Below are positions 1-8,722 of a stretch of DNA of 64,000 nucleotides, in pieces. Source of the DNA: Candidatus Melainabacteria bacterium (GTDB taxonomy: Bacteria > Cyanobacteriota > Vampirovibrionia > Obscuribacterales > Obscuribacteraceae); assembly GCA_003153555.1 (NCBI GenBank), contig PLZS01000185.1, positions 57,458 through 121,457 of the forward strand. The letters are read 5' to 3'. The stretch's first letter is position 1; each line of letters opens with the position of its first letter. A program made the position numbers and the translations under genes. The notes below the pieces were generated by a model. The model did no database searches. It saw only the letters and a list, made by a program, of their open reading frames with translations, and was not told the origin of the DNA.

Positions 1-484
1 TATCATCGATTGCCACAAGTATGTTGTTATCAAATTCTGGCACGCCCGAGTGCGCTTGTTGATATCTAGCTATTAAAGTTGAGCATTGCCCATACAAAAG
101 GAGGGTTTGGGAAACGCTGCCCATGAATAATCTGGGCAACCCATGTCTTCCGTGTGAGCCAACGACAATCAGGTCTGCCCACTCTGTCCTTTCCAGTAGC
201 ATCTCTTTGCTGTCGCCAAACTGCGCTTCGCTGACCGCTTTGCATTTAGAGAATTTCTCTGTCAATTTGTTGGCAATTTCTTGAGTGAATTCCTCAGCCG
301 CTTGCAGTGCTTTGTTTAATAGCGCCTCGGCTTCTTCGTGCTTCATTACGGCAAATACAGGCTCTCGGCGTTCCACAGCGCAAAAGACTTTGAACGTAGT
401 ATCGTCGGGCCATGTTCGACTCATTAGAACGTCGACAGCTACTTTTGAATGTGGCGAGTTATCAATTGCTAGAAGTATGTTCAC
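1..484 (-). CDS. Universal stress protein (UspA family), C-terminus cut by window edge
   Basis: The reverse strand reads openly from a GTG at 484 to the window edge (161 codons). The protein starts with VNILLAIDNSPHS, the first beta strand and nucleotide-binding Asp of a Usp domain. It continues to an ATP-loop-like segment (DLIVVGSHGRHG, then MGSVSQTLL), matching the G-2x-G-9x-G(S/T) signature of ATP-binding Usp proteins. After about 145 residues a second ILVAIDD strand begins, so this is probably a tandem two-domain Usp whose second domain lies outside the window. A GGGGAAAAGG stretch just upstream of the GTG serves as Shine-Dalgarno sequence. The family consists of cytoplasmic stress-response proteins; the specific role is unknown. 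The start is well supported; the end is not visible. Confidence 0.85.
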   Translation of the reverse strand, partial: MNILLAIDNSPHSKVAVDVLMSRTWPDDTTFKVFCAVERREPVFAVMKHEEAEALLNKALQAAEEFTQEIANKLTEKFSKCKAVSEAQFGDSKEMLLERTEWADLIVVGSHGRHGLPRLFMGSVSQTLLLYGQCSTLIARYQQAHSGVPEFDNNILVAIDD

Positions 485-535
485 GCCCTTTTCCCCGCAC
501 TTTCCCTTAGATACCAGTCAATTCTACACGGGTTC

Positions 536-1831
536 TTATTGTTGAGGCTTCTCGATGTGCAATATTTTTTCCAGAGCTTGCCTTTCATCGATTTTTTCGC
601 GGAGTTTTGCATCAGCATTTTTCACTTTCGCTTGATCCTCTGAAGACAGGTGCGAGGGAGGTCCATGATGTGTGACGCGGCGCACACTTCGTTTTTCCGT
701 TATTGCATCCACTAACGCACTGGTCAAACCTTCATTCTTCAAGTCATCAAACGTTTTGGTATCGACGATGTCGAATTTGGCTCCTTCGTTCACAAGGTTG
801 TCGTCCAAATCGATGCAAAAGGATTTTCCATCGAACGTGTCACCAATCTGGAGGAAAGTAACGACAACGTCGTCAGCCTTGGCCATTTTTTGAGTAAAGT
901 CAACCAAAGCGCGGTTTACAACACGCGGATCTTTAGGCACATTAGGCATGCCATCAGTGATTACTGCGATCAAAGTTGCTCTTCCAGGTCTCCGGTTTTC
1001 GAGTGAATCGTTTAATCTCGACATTAAGGGATCCACTAAATCTGTACCTCCTCGGGGCACAATTGTTGCGTAGATTTGCTCGACTCGATTAGCGTTGCAC
1101 TGTCTTTCTGTATCGAATGAGGTATTGAATGTGGTGATTGTAAAAGTCTTTTGATACTCACCCAAAAGTTGGGCAAAATTCCTGACTTGTTCGTGACACC
1201 ATTGAAACTTGGTCTGGTCGCCGGTGCCGTCTTTGTCTTGCATTGATCCTGTAATGTCTATAATCAGTTCGATATCGTATTGAACAAGTTTCTTTTCTGC
1301 TTCCTTCTTCTTCTTTTCTGCCACGTCTAGTAGTGGAATTTTGTCTTGTGAAACACTGACAAGAGGAGTTTGATGATTTTGTTGCGACACGTTGACCAGC
1401 GGGATTGGTAGATTTTTGTCATCGTGAGCCACTGAACTCTTGAGTGGTGAAGCTGATGCCAGGGAAGGCGTCAACGCTTTGAGTGCGACCTGGTAAGTTT
1501 GACCCTCTCGTTCGATGGTTAAGGTGAAAAGATCGTTTGTGCCTGTAAGATTCTTGACCTTATCACCTACTGCCACGCCTTTGTAGAAAGCAGTGCTGCC
1601 CATGCGGACGTCGTCTACTGCTAAATAGCTTTTTGCTGCTGCTTGATGATAAACACATTTGATTCCTAATCTTTCAAGATTATCAATTAGCTCATTCTCT
1701 GATACGGATCCGTGAATTGATTTAGTGGTGCTAGGTTTGGGAGCGCTCTCGGCACAGCCTGGCAAGCCGCAAAAAATGGCACAAAGGTATAGCATCATAT
1801 TTGGTATCAAGGCTAATCTGAAAGTATTCAT
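536..1831 (-). CDS. Secreted VWA-domain lipoprotein
   Basis: A 431-residue protein. Residues 1-26 form a signal peptide ending in a lipobox-like LPGC with Cys26, so export and lipid anchoring are likely. Residues about 70-120 resemble a small PDZ-like module (VDDVRMGSTAFYKGVAVGD, then a strand with TLTIEREG). A Lys/Glu-rich linker (171-182) precedes a von Willebrand factor A domain, residues about 184-385. Its MIDAS motif is D192-I-T-G-S196, the Thr replacing the usual Ser, and GGTDL and ITDGMPN supply further metal-site residues. The start codon overlaps the stop of the upstream TPR gene by 4 nt, indicating translational coupling. VWA domains bind protein partners through a divalent metal; here the partner could be the co-encoded TPR protein (inference). 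Confidence 0.8.
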   Translation of the reverse strand: MNTFRLALIPNMMLYLCAIFCGLPGCAESAPKPSTTKSIHGSVSENELIDNLERLGIKCVYHQAAAKSYLAVDDVRMGSTAFYKGVAVGDKVKNLTGTNDLFTLTIEREGQTYQVALKALTPSLASASPLKSSVAHDDKNLPIPLVNVSQQNHQTPLVSVSQDKIPLLDVAEKKKKEAEKKLVQYDIELIIDITGSMQDKDGTGDQTKFQWCHEQVRNFAQLLGEYQKTFTITTFNTSFDTERQCNANRVEQIYATIVPRGGTDLVDPLMSRLNDSLENRRPGRATLIAVITDGMPNVPKDPRVVNRALVDFTQKMAKADDVVVTFLQIGDTFDGKSFCIDLDDNLVNEGAKFDIVDTKTFDDLKNEGLTSALVDAITEKRSVRRVTHHGPPSHLSSEDQAKVKNADAKLREKIDERQALEKILHIEKPQQ

Positions 1832-2751
1832 TTTTGCTTCTTCGAGTTCAGCCCAGGAAGCGTCTTGGCTGGTGGTAGGGCAATAGGCACCGCATTCCCC
1901 GATGCCTCGCTTCCAGTTTCATAGCTTCTGACGAAGACGTTGGTTCCGGAAGGAGCTAATTTTACAGTTCCACCGTGCTTACGATCCACATATTCTTTAT
2001 CTAAAGTAATTGCAGAATCTTCCGCCGCCACTTGTCTCTCTTTGGACGAGAGCTTTAGGGCCGCAATTTTCTTGTTTTGTTCATCTTTCACTGCAGAGAT
2101 CTGTCTTTGATAGTCGTCTTTGATTGCTTGATTTTCTCGTGCGGGGTCGTATATTTTCATAACACGAAAGCGCCCGGACGCGTAAACGGCTTGGCCATTG
2201 GCGTCAATTTTTTCTTGCATCTCTCTTTGTAAATCAGCGATTCGCTTCTCCGCATCGCGGGTGGTATCGCGGATTCGAGCTTCGCATTCTTCCGATGCGT
2301 GGCTTTCGGTTTCATTCGTTTGATTGGAGATCGCTTTGGCAGACTTTTGAATGGCATTCACTTCACTGTCTTGAGGTCCAGCTTGCAAGGTCGATGCGCC
2401 CCGAGTAGTGCCGGTGCCAACTTTGGACCTTTCGATGGCAGCCAAACCTTGTTGGCTATATTGTGCGACTGGACCGTGCCCATCTATGCCTATAGCCCTG
2501 CGGTATTCTTGAGCGGCCTCTTGCTGTCTGTTAAGTTCGAAAAATATATTTCCCAGCAGATAATGGGCTTTAGCGTTGTTTGGATTTGTTTTAATTTCTG
2601 CTTCGAAGCACCGACCGGCTTTCTCGAAGTTGGATTCCTTGTAAAGTCTAGTACCTTCATCAAGTAAGTTCTCGGCTGATGCGCAGCTCTGCACTTGAAG
2701 CGTTAGCAGAATGCTAAGACCGGCAATTCTGTAGAAATTCTTGAGTGACAC
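1828..2751 (-). CDS. Secreted TPR/coiled-coil protein
   Basis: Start chosen at the GTG at 2751, which gives a clean signal peptide (MSLKNFYRIAGLSILLTL, then a CASA cleavage site) and has a GAGG motif upstream. A longer reading from 2838 would bury that signal. The mature part has about two TPRs (residues 28-95, with AHYLLGNIFFELNRQQEAAQ) and then a highly charged helical region with alternating Glu/Arg/Lys, predicted coiled coil. A short C-terminal module containing GTNVFVRSYETG follows. The gene overlaps the downstream VWA lipoprotein gene by 4 nt. The divergently transcribed neighbour at 3058 has the same architecture and a related C-terminal motif (GSDLYTRVYNT), so the two are diverged paralogues. 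Function unknown; a periplasmic scaffold is a reasonable guess. Confidence 0.75.
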   Translation of the reverse strand: MSLKNFYRIAGLSILLTLQVQSCASAENLLDEGTRLYKESNFEKAGRCFEAEIKTNPNNAKAHYLLGNIFFELNRQQEAAQEYRRAIGIDGHGPVAQYSQQGLAAIERSKVGTGTTRGASTLQAGPQDSEVNAIQKSAKAISNQTNETESHASEECEARIRDTTRDAEKRIADLQREMQEKIDANGQAVYASGRFRVMKIYDPARENQAIKDDYQRQISAVKDEQNKKIAALKLSSKERQVAAEDSAITLDKEYVDRKHGGTVKLAPSGTNVFVRSYETGSEASGNAVPIALPPAKTLPGLNSKKQK

Positions 2752-3057
2752 TAATCGACGCCTCGTTGTTAACCTTTGGATTGTTTTGAGGTTGATGTAA
2801 AACAGTGTAATACATGAGACAAAAGCTTTATGCCACATAGCCGTAATTTCTCACGGCAGGTCGAATAGCAGTGATGGTCTCTGGAGTCACGAAAGCTTCA
2901 CGTCTCTGGTCTAAGATGTGTGCAAGTCTGAAAGAGATCTCTTACACAAGTAACTCGGTTATTTTTATTGAAAAAGCAGCATTGCTTGCTCGATAGTGAC
3001 CGATCGATTTTGGCGTCAAAAGACCGTTTGCATCTTCCCTTTCATGGATGTAATTTC

Positions 3058-4140
3058 ATGATGGCATCATCCAACACCCTTACTAATAGATATAACCATC
3101 AAGCATTAGCTCTTGTTCTAGCTTGCCTATTTCATGTGATGCCGGTGCATGCAGCAGAGTCTCAGAGCGATCTGCAGCGTGGAATCAAGAGTTACAATTC
3201 CAAAGACTTCCATGATGCGGTTGGTCATCTCCAAATTCATTTACACACGGTTCCTAACGATGCGGTCGCTCGCTATTATCTGGCAAATGCCCTACAGAGC
3301 CTTGGATATGAAGACTCATCCCTAACTGAGTATGAGCGTGCGCTTCAGCTTTCTAGATCTCCTCAATTGAGTACATACTGCCGTCAGGCAATTGAAAGGG
3401 CCACCATCGCAAAACAATATCGAACTACTGGTCAGTACTTACCGTCCAATAGTCAGCCAGCAACAGTAGGCTATCTGCAGACTGGAGCGCTTCAAGACTT
3501 GAATCTGTTAAAGGCGCTAAACAGAATGAAAGAACAGTCGAACGACATCATGCAAATCTATGACAAGAATGGTGCTTCTGAAGAGCATAATATCGTAGAC
3601 CACTCTCTTGCAGATATAGACAGACTGACAAGAGACCGAGAAGCCAGGATACAGGCAGTCTTGGATGGTCCACAGTACACTAGTAAAGGTAAGTCTTTAG
3701 CGTCTTCAAATGACGCGGCGATTAGAGAGATTCGCAGCGACACTGATAGACAAATTGAAAATGCCAGAGTTATTGCTGCAGAAATGATAAGGCAGCATCA
3801 GCAAGAGACTTTGGAACGCAGCGAAAAATTTAAGTCCGATGTGAATGAATGGCAAAGCCAGCTTGCTGAAGCGCACAAAATGCCGGGAACGCCTGGTGGT
3901 TTGCAGGCACTGGGAAGCGATTTATACACCCGAGTGTACAACACCTCCCCGAGTGAACCACGCAAAGAACCACAAATCCCTGACGAACTACTGGCGACGC
4001 CAGGGCGATTGCTGCTTGACTTTCATACTCGTCCAGGAAGGACCATAAGCAGAGTCGTGCGGGATCCGTCCTTTGCTGCGCGTCAGCCTTCGCCGGGCGC
4101 AGATCTGAATGTCCGCGGACAGTTAATCAAACAGTATTGA
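3058..4140 (+). CDS. Secreted TPR/coiled-coil protein, paralogue of 1828-2751
   Basis: Start taken at ATG 3058 (an adjacent ATG lies at 3061), giving a signal peptide with hydrophobic core ALALVLACLFHVMPVHA before AES. An upstream in-frame TTG at 2968 would hide it. Two TPR units follow (LQRGIKSYNSKDFHDAVGHL and the next unit with RYYLANALQSLGYEDSSL). Next comes a long Glu/Arg/Gln-rich helical region, and a C-terminal part with GSDLYTRVYNT resembling GTNVFVRSYET of the divergent neighbour. The intergenic region (2752-3057) must hold promoters for both. No enzymatic motif is visible. Probably a periplasmic or envelope-associated adaptor protein. Confidence 0.72.
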   Translation: MMASSNTLTNRYNHQALALVLACLFHVMPVHAAESQSDLQRGIKSYNSKDFHDAVGHLQIHLHTVPNDAVARYYLANALQSLGYEDSSLTEYERALQLSRSPQLSTYCRQAIERATIAKQYRTTGQYLPSNSQPATVGYLQTGALQDLNLLKALNRMKEQSNDIMQIYDKNGASEEHNIVDHSLADIDRLTRDREARIQAVLDGPQYTSKGKSLASSNDAAIREIRSDTDRQIENARVIAAEMIRQHQQETLERSEKFKSDVNEWQSQLAEAHKMPGTPGGLQALGSDLYTRVYNTSPSEPRKEPQIPDELLATPGRLLLDFHTRPGRTISRVVRDPSFAARQPSPGADLNVRGQLIKQY

Positions 4141-4270
4141 GCACTGTATTTAGTGTCTGATGACTCCAGCAGCTAAGCTCGAGTGAGGTTGATGCAAACG
4201 CAATCCGAATCTCCTGACACAGCAGATCAAAGCGCAATTGCACCTGGTGACACACTCTAAGCGAAATCTA

Positions 4271-4747
4271 TTAATTTGATTTTTTGATGTTCTTAAGCAG
4301 AGACAGTGCAAATGCGCTTAGTCCGCCAAGAGCGTCACCCTTGAATGCGTTGAAATCGTTAAATATTGGCAGCTGCCCACGGAAGAAAGCTTGAATGGTT
4401 TCTTGAATGAGCGCCGCCACAATCAGTGCTAAAAAATACCAGTATGGTCTGTGTCGGAAGAAAGGCAAATATTTAAGAATAAGCGAACCAGCGATTAGAA
4501 AGAGTATGGCGTGCCCAATGAAGTGATCGTGAGCATTCTTAAATAACATGTGAAAGTACTTGCCGAAGATGGGGCTAACTCCGCTCAACCAATCAAAAGG
4601 AAACCATAGGACTCCCAGCGCGACAAAGATTGGAAAATACGCTTTGAACGTGTTGAACGCAATATAAGAAAATAGTTTTTGCCTGAAGCTGCGATAAACC
4701 GAACCTGGATAAACGGTTGGTGATGGGAATTTCCAAGGAAACTTCAA
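4271..4747 (-). CDS. VanZ-like family membrane protein
   Basis: A 158-residue integral membrane protein with about four hydrophobic segments (near 33-52, 72-93, 100-118 and 140-152). The pattern HDHFIGHAILFLIAG, then ALIQETIQAFFRGQ and a late Asp/Asn/Gly segment (FKGDALGGLSAF) matches the VanZ-like family (conserved His near an Asp, E..Q....R, then D...N..G). The start is a TTG that overlaps the stop of the upstream PATAN gene, so the two are translationally coupled. VanZ-like proteins are linked to low-level teicoplanin resistance in one case; most have no known role. The coupling suggests an envelope function with the PATAN protein. Confidence 0.7.
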   Translation of the reverse strand: MKFPWKFPSPTVYPGSVYRSFRQKLFSYIAFNTFKAYFPIFVALGVLWFPFDWLSGVSPIFGKYFHMLFKNAHDHFIGHAILFLIAGSLILKYLPFFRHRPYWYFLALIVAALIQETIQAFFRGQLPIFNDFNAFKGDALGGLSAFALSLLKNIKKSN

Positions 4748-6342
4748 ACGCTGGCCAATATTCGAACATTTGATTGCTGCGCTTTCTTGAGCAATCGGAA
4801 CGATGAAGCCAGGACATCTGGAAGTTGTGTTCCGTCTGTTGGCACGCTGGCCAGACCGCCAACTAAACTTACTCCGTCCATTGAACTTTGTTCCGCTAGT
4901 GAGTCAAGAAAAGTATTCAGGCGTTGCACACTTTCTGCCGGCTTCGATAGTGGAAGCAGCATGAGCACACGGTTTGGTTGCCAGAATGTGATTATTTCAT
5001 ATTGTCGTTTGATCGTGTCGAAAGTGGACGATACCGCTTTTAAAGATTCGTTGGTTATCGACGCTCCTGGTACGTTGAACTCAAGCATAGCCAAACAAAA
5101 TGGCATGCGTCGTGCGAGTTCTTTTTCCGCCAAACTTAAAAACAATGGGTAGCTGAGCATGCTTGTATCGGGTTGCAACAATCCCTTGTCGGCTGTGCGT
5201 ATCAATTCTCCAATGTTGCTAAAAGCTTCTATGCATTGATCGACTTCGCCACCCGGTGTTCCGCGCGCGGCGATCAGCTTGCTCGTAACCAAGCTAAAGA
5301 TAACTGGGATCCAAGTGACTCGATCCATAGGCACCGCATCTAGTATTTCTGCCAGAGAGCGTGGCTCGCGTAATACCAGAAAGACTTTCTTTTGGAAATC
5401 TATGTTCATCGGCAAACCATTTGCCAACTTCGCCTCGAACTGCGCTTCTGTCAGGTTCGCCTCAGCTCGGAATAAAACAGTTGTTTGGGTAATCCCGGCT
5501 TTTTTAAGCGAGTTTCTATAGTCGCGTAATGTTGCACCTTCCAAAACCAAGTTTTGAAGATGTTTTTGTACTGTTCGTTCCGCTGTTTGCCATCCATGCT
5601 GAAATTGGAAAGAACCATCATCCCAAGTGAAAACTTCCAGGAGAACTGTTTCTCCCCGTGTACTTTTCGAAGTGTCCATCAATGGGCTGGAGATAGCGTG
5701 GATCAATTCGCCTTGATTGAAGAAGATCTCGATTTGCTGATTTGTGTCATATACGTTTAAGCGTCCAGTCATTTTGCAAAGGCTAATTGATTGCAGAATG
5801 CTGGCAACATCTACTTCTTTGAGTTCGCCAGAGAGATTTACTCCTGTGCTTGTGCGATCTGTTTGAATTGTTTGGGAAGTCGAATCGGGCTCAGAGGCGC
5901 TCGCAAAGGTTTTTGATTGAAAAGTACCAGATTGTTTGGCGTACGAATCTTTTGGTGGAGGTGACGATTCCGCCGGAGGAGCAACTTGGGCAGGTGCATT
6001 TAATGTCCGAGATTCATCCAAAAGGTTTTGGATTATGGCAATGTCGGCTGATGCCATACGCCAATGATCAACACGGTCTTTTCCGTTTTCTCGAATTTGA
6101 TAAAAAGTCCATTCAGGCGCTACCATCTCTCCAGTTTTGCCCCGTTCCCAACCCCGACGTTCCTTAACTGTTGAGCACGTCACTGTCAGGGTGTACATCA
6201 TTTCATGATTGGCATGATCCCACGACACTTGTGCAGAGCCGTTTTTAAGAGCCTCTGCCAATAGCTGTTTCAATTTGTCTTCGCCAGGAGCTGCCGCCAA
6301 GCGCACTGGCTTTTGTCTGCCAATCAAAAGAGTACCCCTCAA
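4744..6342 (-). CDS. DUF4388 (PATAN) domain protein with degenerate GGDEF-like C-terminus
   Basis: A 532-residue protein starting at a TTG preceded by AAGG at 6 nt spacing. Residues 1-110 form an unknown N-terminal domain. A Pro/Ser-rich linker (115-165) follows. Residues about 169-275 carry the DUF4388/PATAN signature (LSGELKEVDVASILQSIS, TGRLNVYD, FNQGELIHA, DDGSFQF). A helical middle section comes next. Residues about 395-530 resemble a GGDEF fold in order of strands and helices (PLFLSLAEKELARRMPF, then LPLSKPAESVQRL) but lack a GGDEF motif, so any cyclase activity is unlikely. PATAN proteins occur as regulators of motility, pili and phototaxis in Cyanobacteria, Deltaproteobacteria and relatives. 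Coupled to the VanZ-like gene. Confidence 0.75.
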   Translation of the reverse strand: MRGTLLIGRQKPVRLAAAPGEDKLKQLLAEALKNGSAQVSWDHANHEMMYTLTVTCSTVKERRGWERGKTGEMVAPEWTFYQIRENGKDRVDHWRMASADIAIIQNLLDESRTLNAPAQVAPPAESSPPPKDSYAKQSGTFQSKTFASASEPDSTSQTIQTDRTSTGVNLSGELKEVDVASILQSISLCKMTGRLNVYDTNQQIEIFFNQGELIHAISSPLMDTSKSTRGETVLLEVFTWDDGSFQFQHGWQTAERTVQKHLQNLVLEGATLRDYRNSLKKAGITQTTVLFRAEANLTEAQFEAKLANGLPMNIDFQKKVFLVLREPRSLAEILDAVPMDRVTWIPVIFSLVTSKLIAARGTPGGEVDQCIEAFSNIGELIRTADKGLLQPDTSMLSYPLFLSLAEKELARRMPFCLAMLEFNVPGASITNESLKAVSSTFDTIKRQYEIITFWQPNRVLMLLPLSKPAESVQRLNTFLDSLAEQSSMDGVSLVGGLASVPTDGTQLPDVLASSFRLLKKAQQSNVRILASV

Positions 6343-6645
6343 TGTGAACCTTAGGTCCTATATGCCCATAGGGCGTCGGAATAAGCGTCACGGCAGTAGC
6401 TTAGTCGATTTAGGGTGTGACTTGAGCCTTTTGGTAGTTTAAAGCATGGTTCCTTTTTGTGCTTTGCAAGTGGGAAATCCTTTCGGAGCGACTGGAATTT
6501 GCTTTCGCACCAGATGTGGTGACTGGGAGCATGCATTGGTCATAAAATTTACGTATTCGTTTGTTTCTTCATAAAATTTGGCACCGCAAGAAAGTCAGTT
6601 ATCGGGTATAAAAAAGATGCTTGAAGACATTCCTGCAGGTGAAAG
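6343..6645. other. Intergenic region between divergent genes
   Basis: About 300 bases between the TTG start of the PATAN gene and the ATG at 6646. A candidate -10 element (TATAAA) lies near 6615 and an AGGTGAAAG ribosome binding site precedes 6646. A short GCCC-ATA-GGGC hairpin is at 6364-6374. A 61-codon reverse reading frame in this region has no protein-like features or ribosome binding site. Nothing else was recognised. Confidence 0.4.
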
Positions 6646-7266
6646 ATGACGTACAAAACGATTGAACATCAAGATCGCTTCACGCTTAAATGCACTCGCG
6701 AGGATGGAAAATCGGTAGAGGTACCGGTTGAGGGTGGCGTCGATAACCATGTTTATGTTGATCTGGCAGCGATCGGGGGCTGGGATCCGCCGGAATCTTC
6801 AATTTTTACGGAGGATGACCAGGGCGAGCTACGCCATAGTCTGTTGATGTACTATGCAAAAGAAGGGCGTCAGGTTAGTTTTGACGATGGCGAAGAAGCT
6901 CAAGAAGTGCCCTCATTTAACCTCAAATTGCTTAATCCGAAAGTTGTGCAATGCCAGCGAGACGGTAAAACTGCCCTGGTTTCAGTGGATAAAAGCGTCG
7001 ATGGTGCACGATTTAATATTGACATCAATCGGGTCCTGTTTTGGGAACCTCCTGATGAGCTGATCGAGCTGAATGACGCTGATTTTGCAGCTTTAATGAG
7101 AGAGCTTGTTGGACTCTTAAAAGACGAAAACGGAAAGGCAACCTTCAATTTTCAGTCTGAATACGTACGTCCATCTGCTGCAGCCGCAATTATTCCTGGT
7201 GATGCCGATGAGGAAGAAGACGACGAAGATGAAGATCCAGATTTTGGTGATGATGAGGACGATTAA
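6646..7266 (+). CDS. Hypothetical protein with two similar halves and polyacidic tail
   Basis: A 206-residue cytoplasmic protein (no signal, no membrane segment) with an AGGTG ribosome binding site. The body appears to hold two related units. The first includes FTLKCTREDGKSVEVPVEGG and WDPPES; the second includes VQCQRDGKTALVSVDKSVDG and WEPPDE. The spacing is similar in both, suggesting internal duplication. The last about 20 residues are almost all Asp/Glu. No family was recognised. The downstream gene (7360) is co-directional with a short gap, so the pair may be an operon. The acidic tail could bind cations or basic proteins, which is only a guess. Confidence 0.65.
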   Translation: MTYKTIEHQDRFTLKCTREDGKSVEVPVEGGVDNHVYVDLAAIGGWDPPESSIFTEDDQGELRHSLLMYYAKEGRQVSFDDGEEAQEVPSFNLKLLNPKVVQCQRDGKTALVSVDKSVDGARFNIDINRVLFWEPPDELIELNDADFAALMRELVGLLKDENGKATFNFQSEYVRPSAAAAIIPGDADEEEDDEDEDPDFGDDEDD

Positions 7267-7359
7267 CCAGGGTTTGTCATAGCCAATTCTGGTGAACAAT
7301 ACTTGGCACGGAGGATTAGTTCCGCCACGCTTAACCCAGCGCCGAGAGATTTGACCTGC

Positions 7360-7896
7360 ATGGATGACCTGTTCAAGCGAATTGCAGAGCTGATCGGTCA
7401 GGAAGTCGATGCTCCGGCTTGCAGGCAGTTTGTGAAAGATCTCGGAGAAGAGCCGATGAATGCTCGTACTCTGTATTTCTTTCCGGAGTCGGGATTCTCT
7501 TTGATATGCGTTCAGAGAATCTTCGTCAGAGCATTTTTGAATGTTTGCACGCCCAAAGATCCTGGATTCATTAATGCCTACAAAGGCAATTTGCCCGGTG
7601 ACGTTCGACCTCAAGACAGCCGAGAAGTTATTAGAGGCAAGCTGCGAAACCAATTAGTAAATTCGGATGAGACGGAAGATCAATATGATTTTTCTCCCCT
7701 GGTTTTATTTGTCAAATTCGCTGGCGACGGCGCGGAAGTTTCTTCTTTGTCTCTTGGTTTTAGCGACGACAATCTGCCCATGGGATTAACGCCCGAGATG
7801 CTCGAAAGTGGAGAAACTTCAATCCAATATGGCGTCCTGCACCGACCGGTGAGAAAGCGTGTTGGACCTCGACACAAGCCGCGCCGCGACGGCTAG
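7360..7896 (+). CDS. Hypothetical conserved-looking protein
   Basis: A 178-residue reading from ATG 7360 (MDDLFKRIAELIG), chosen because the preceding in-frame residues from a TTG at 7303 look unlike a native N-terminus. The GGAGG near 7311 has no start codon at proper distance. The sequence is soluble, with TLYFFPESGFSLIC and LVLFVKFAGDGAEVSSLSL as likely beta strands and a basic C-terminus (RPVRKRVGPRHKPRRDG). The general pattern (short helical start, then strands with hydrophobic cores) resembles immunity- or SMI1-like small domains, but no diagnostic residues are seen. It ends in a 4-nt tail-to-tail overlap with the reverse-strand gene at 7893. Confidence 0.6.
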   Translation: MDDLFKRIAELIGQEVDAPACRQFVKDLGEEPMNARTLYFFPESGFSLICVQRIFVRAFLNVCTPKDPGFINAYKGNLPGDVRPQDSREVIRGKLRNQLVNSDETEDQYDFSPLVLFVKFAGDGAEVSSLSLGFSDDNLPMGLTPEMLESGETSIQYGVLHRPVRKRVGPRHKPRRDG

Positions 7897-8663
7897 AGCA
7901 ATCCTAAAGATTGCAGATCGTGAACCGGTTCATCGAAAGAACATGAGCCGACCGAATGCATGAAGTTCAGCCTGGCATTTTGAATTTCTGAAACACTAAG
8001 TGACTTATTTTTCCAGTGCGCCCTTTCATCGAATCTGAAATTGCTTGGATTCGTCTCTGAAATGATTGGCTCTATTTCTCGATCTCCGTGCCAAGCAAAG
8101 CAAGCGGCGAGCAATACATTGAGAAATCCGTGCATCACTGCCTGCGGTGCATCGGCTTCATATGTAAGAGGATGCAGGGCGCGAATTGGGTGATGCAAAC
8201 CGGCTGTGGCTTTGAACGCCAGCTTGCGGTCTGCGCAGGCGGCGACAAAAGCAGCGACGTCAGAAGTGGAGGGAATTGCTTCCGGCTTCAGTCCACCTGT
8301 GCGTATTTTGGCAAAACAGCCGCTTTCTTTTATTGCATCGAGCAGCTCTGTGTTACCAATGGATACTTCGCAATACACCGGCTTTGGCGCGCTGACAACA
8401 GCTTTCGTTTCGAGAGACGCCGCTCGTGCATCGTCAGTCTCTGCGATCACAGACATCGCACCATCGAATGCTTTTGACACAAGCTGCGCCTGCTCTGATC
8501 CAACAACTAGCCAGTGCAACATCCAGGAGTGGTCTCCACTCTGATATTTACCAAAGTTTTCGAGCGCCGCATCAAGAGAAAGTTTTGCGGGTGGAAATAT
8601 TCCAGCATAGTCGATAAAACGATCCAGCAAAGCTTTCAGAGCTGGCGATACTGTATTGGGCAT
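7893..8663 (-). CDS. Conserved hypothetical protein, possible TIM-barrel-like enzyme
   Basis: A 256-residue soluble protein beginning MPNTVSPALKALLDRFIDYA. Motifs such as YAGIFPPAKL, KIRTGGLKPEAIPS, LAFKATAGLHHPIR and ACFAWHGD are spaced as beta-strand/loop units. They recall a family of conserved hypothetical proteins seen in several environmental phyla, where the KATAGLHHP motif recurs; I cannot name a reaction. The Lys-Arg-Gly and Lys-Ala-Thr-Ala-Gly-Leu-His-His motifs could bind an anionic ligand. Its 3' end overlaps the convergent gene by 4 nt, so the two transcripts must interfere or share a terminator. Confidence 0.65.
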   Translation of the reverse strand: MPNTVSPALKALLDRFIDYAGIFPPAKLSLDAALENFGKYQSGDHSWMLHWLVVGSEQAQLVSKAFDGAMSVIAETDDARAASLETKAVVSAPKPVYCEVSIGNTELLDAIKESGCFAKIRTGGLKPEAIPSTSDVAAFVAACADRKLAFKATAGLHHPIRALHPLTYEADAPQAVMHGFLNVLLAACFAWHGDREIEPIISETNPSNFRFDERAHWKNKSLSVSEIQNARLNFMHSVGSCSFDEPVHDLQSLGLL

Positions 8664-8722
8664 GAGTCGTCAATTGCCGCCTTTAACACGCGACACAGAT
8701 GTTAGCACAATGAGAAATTGAT

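Noticed and set aside
7117-7653. 178-codon reverse frame opposite the two hypothetical genes
   Set aside because: Composition looks random and it lies antisense to two better-supported forward genes with ribosome binding sites.
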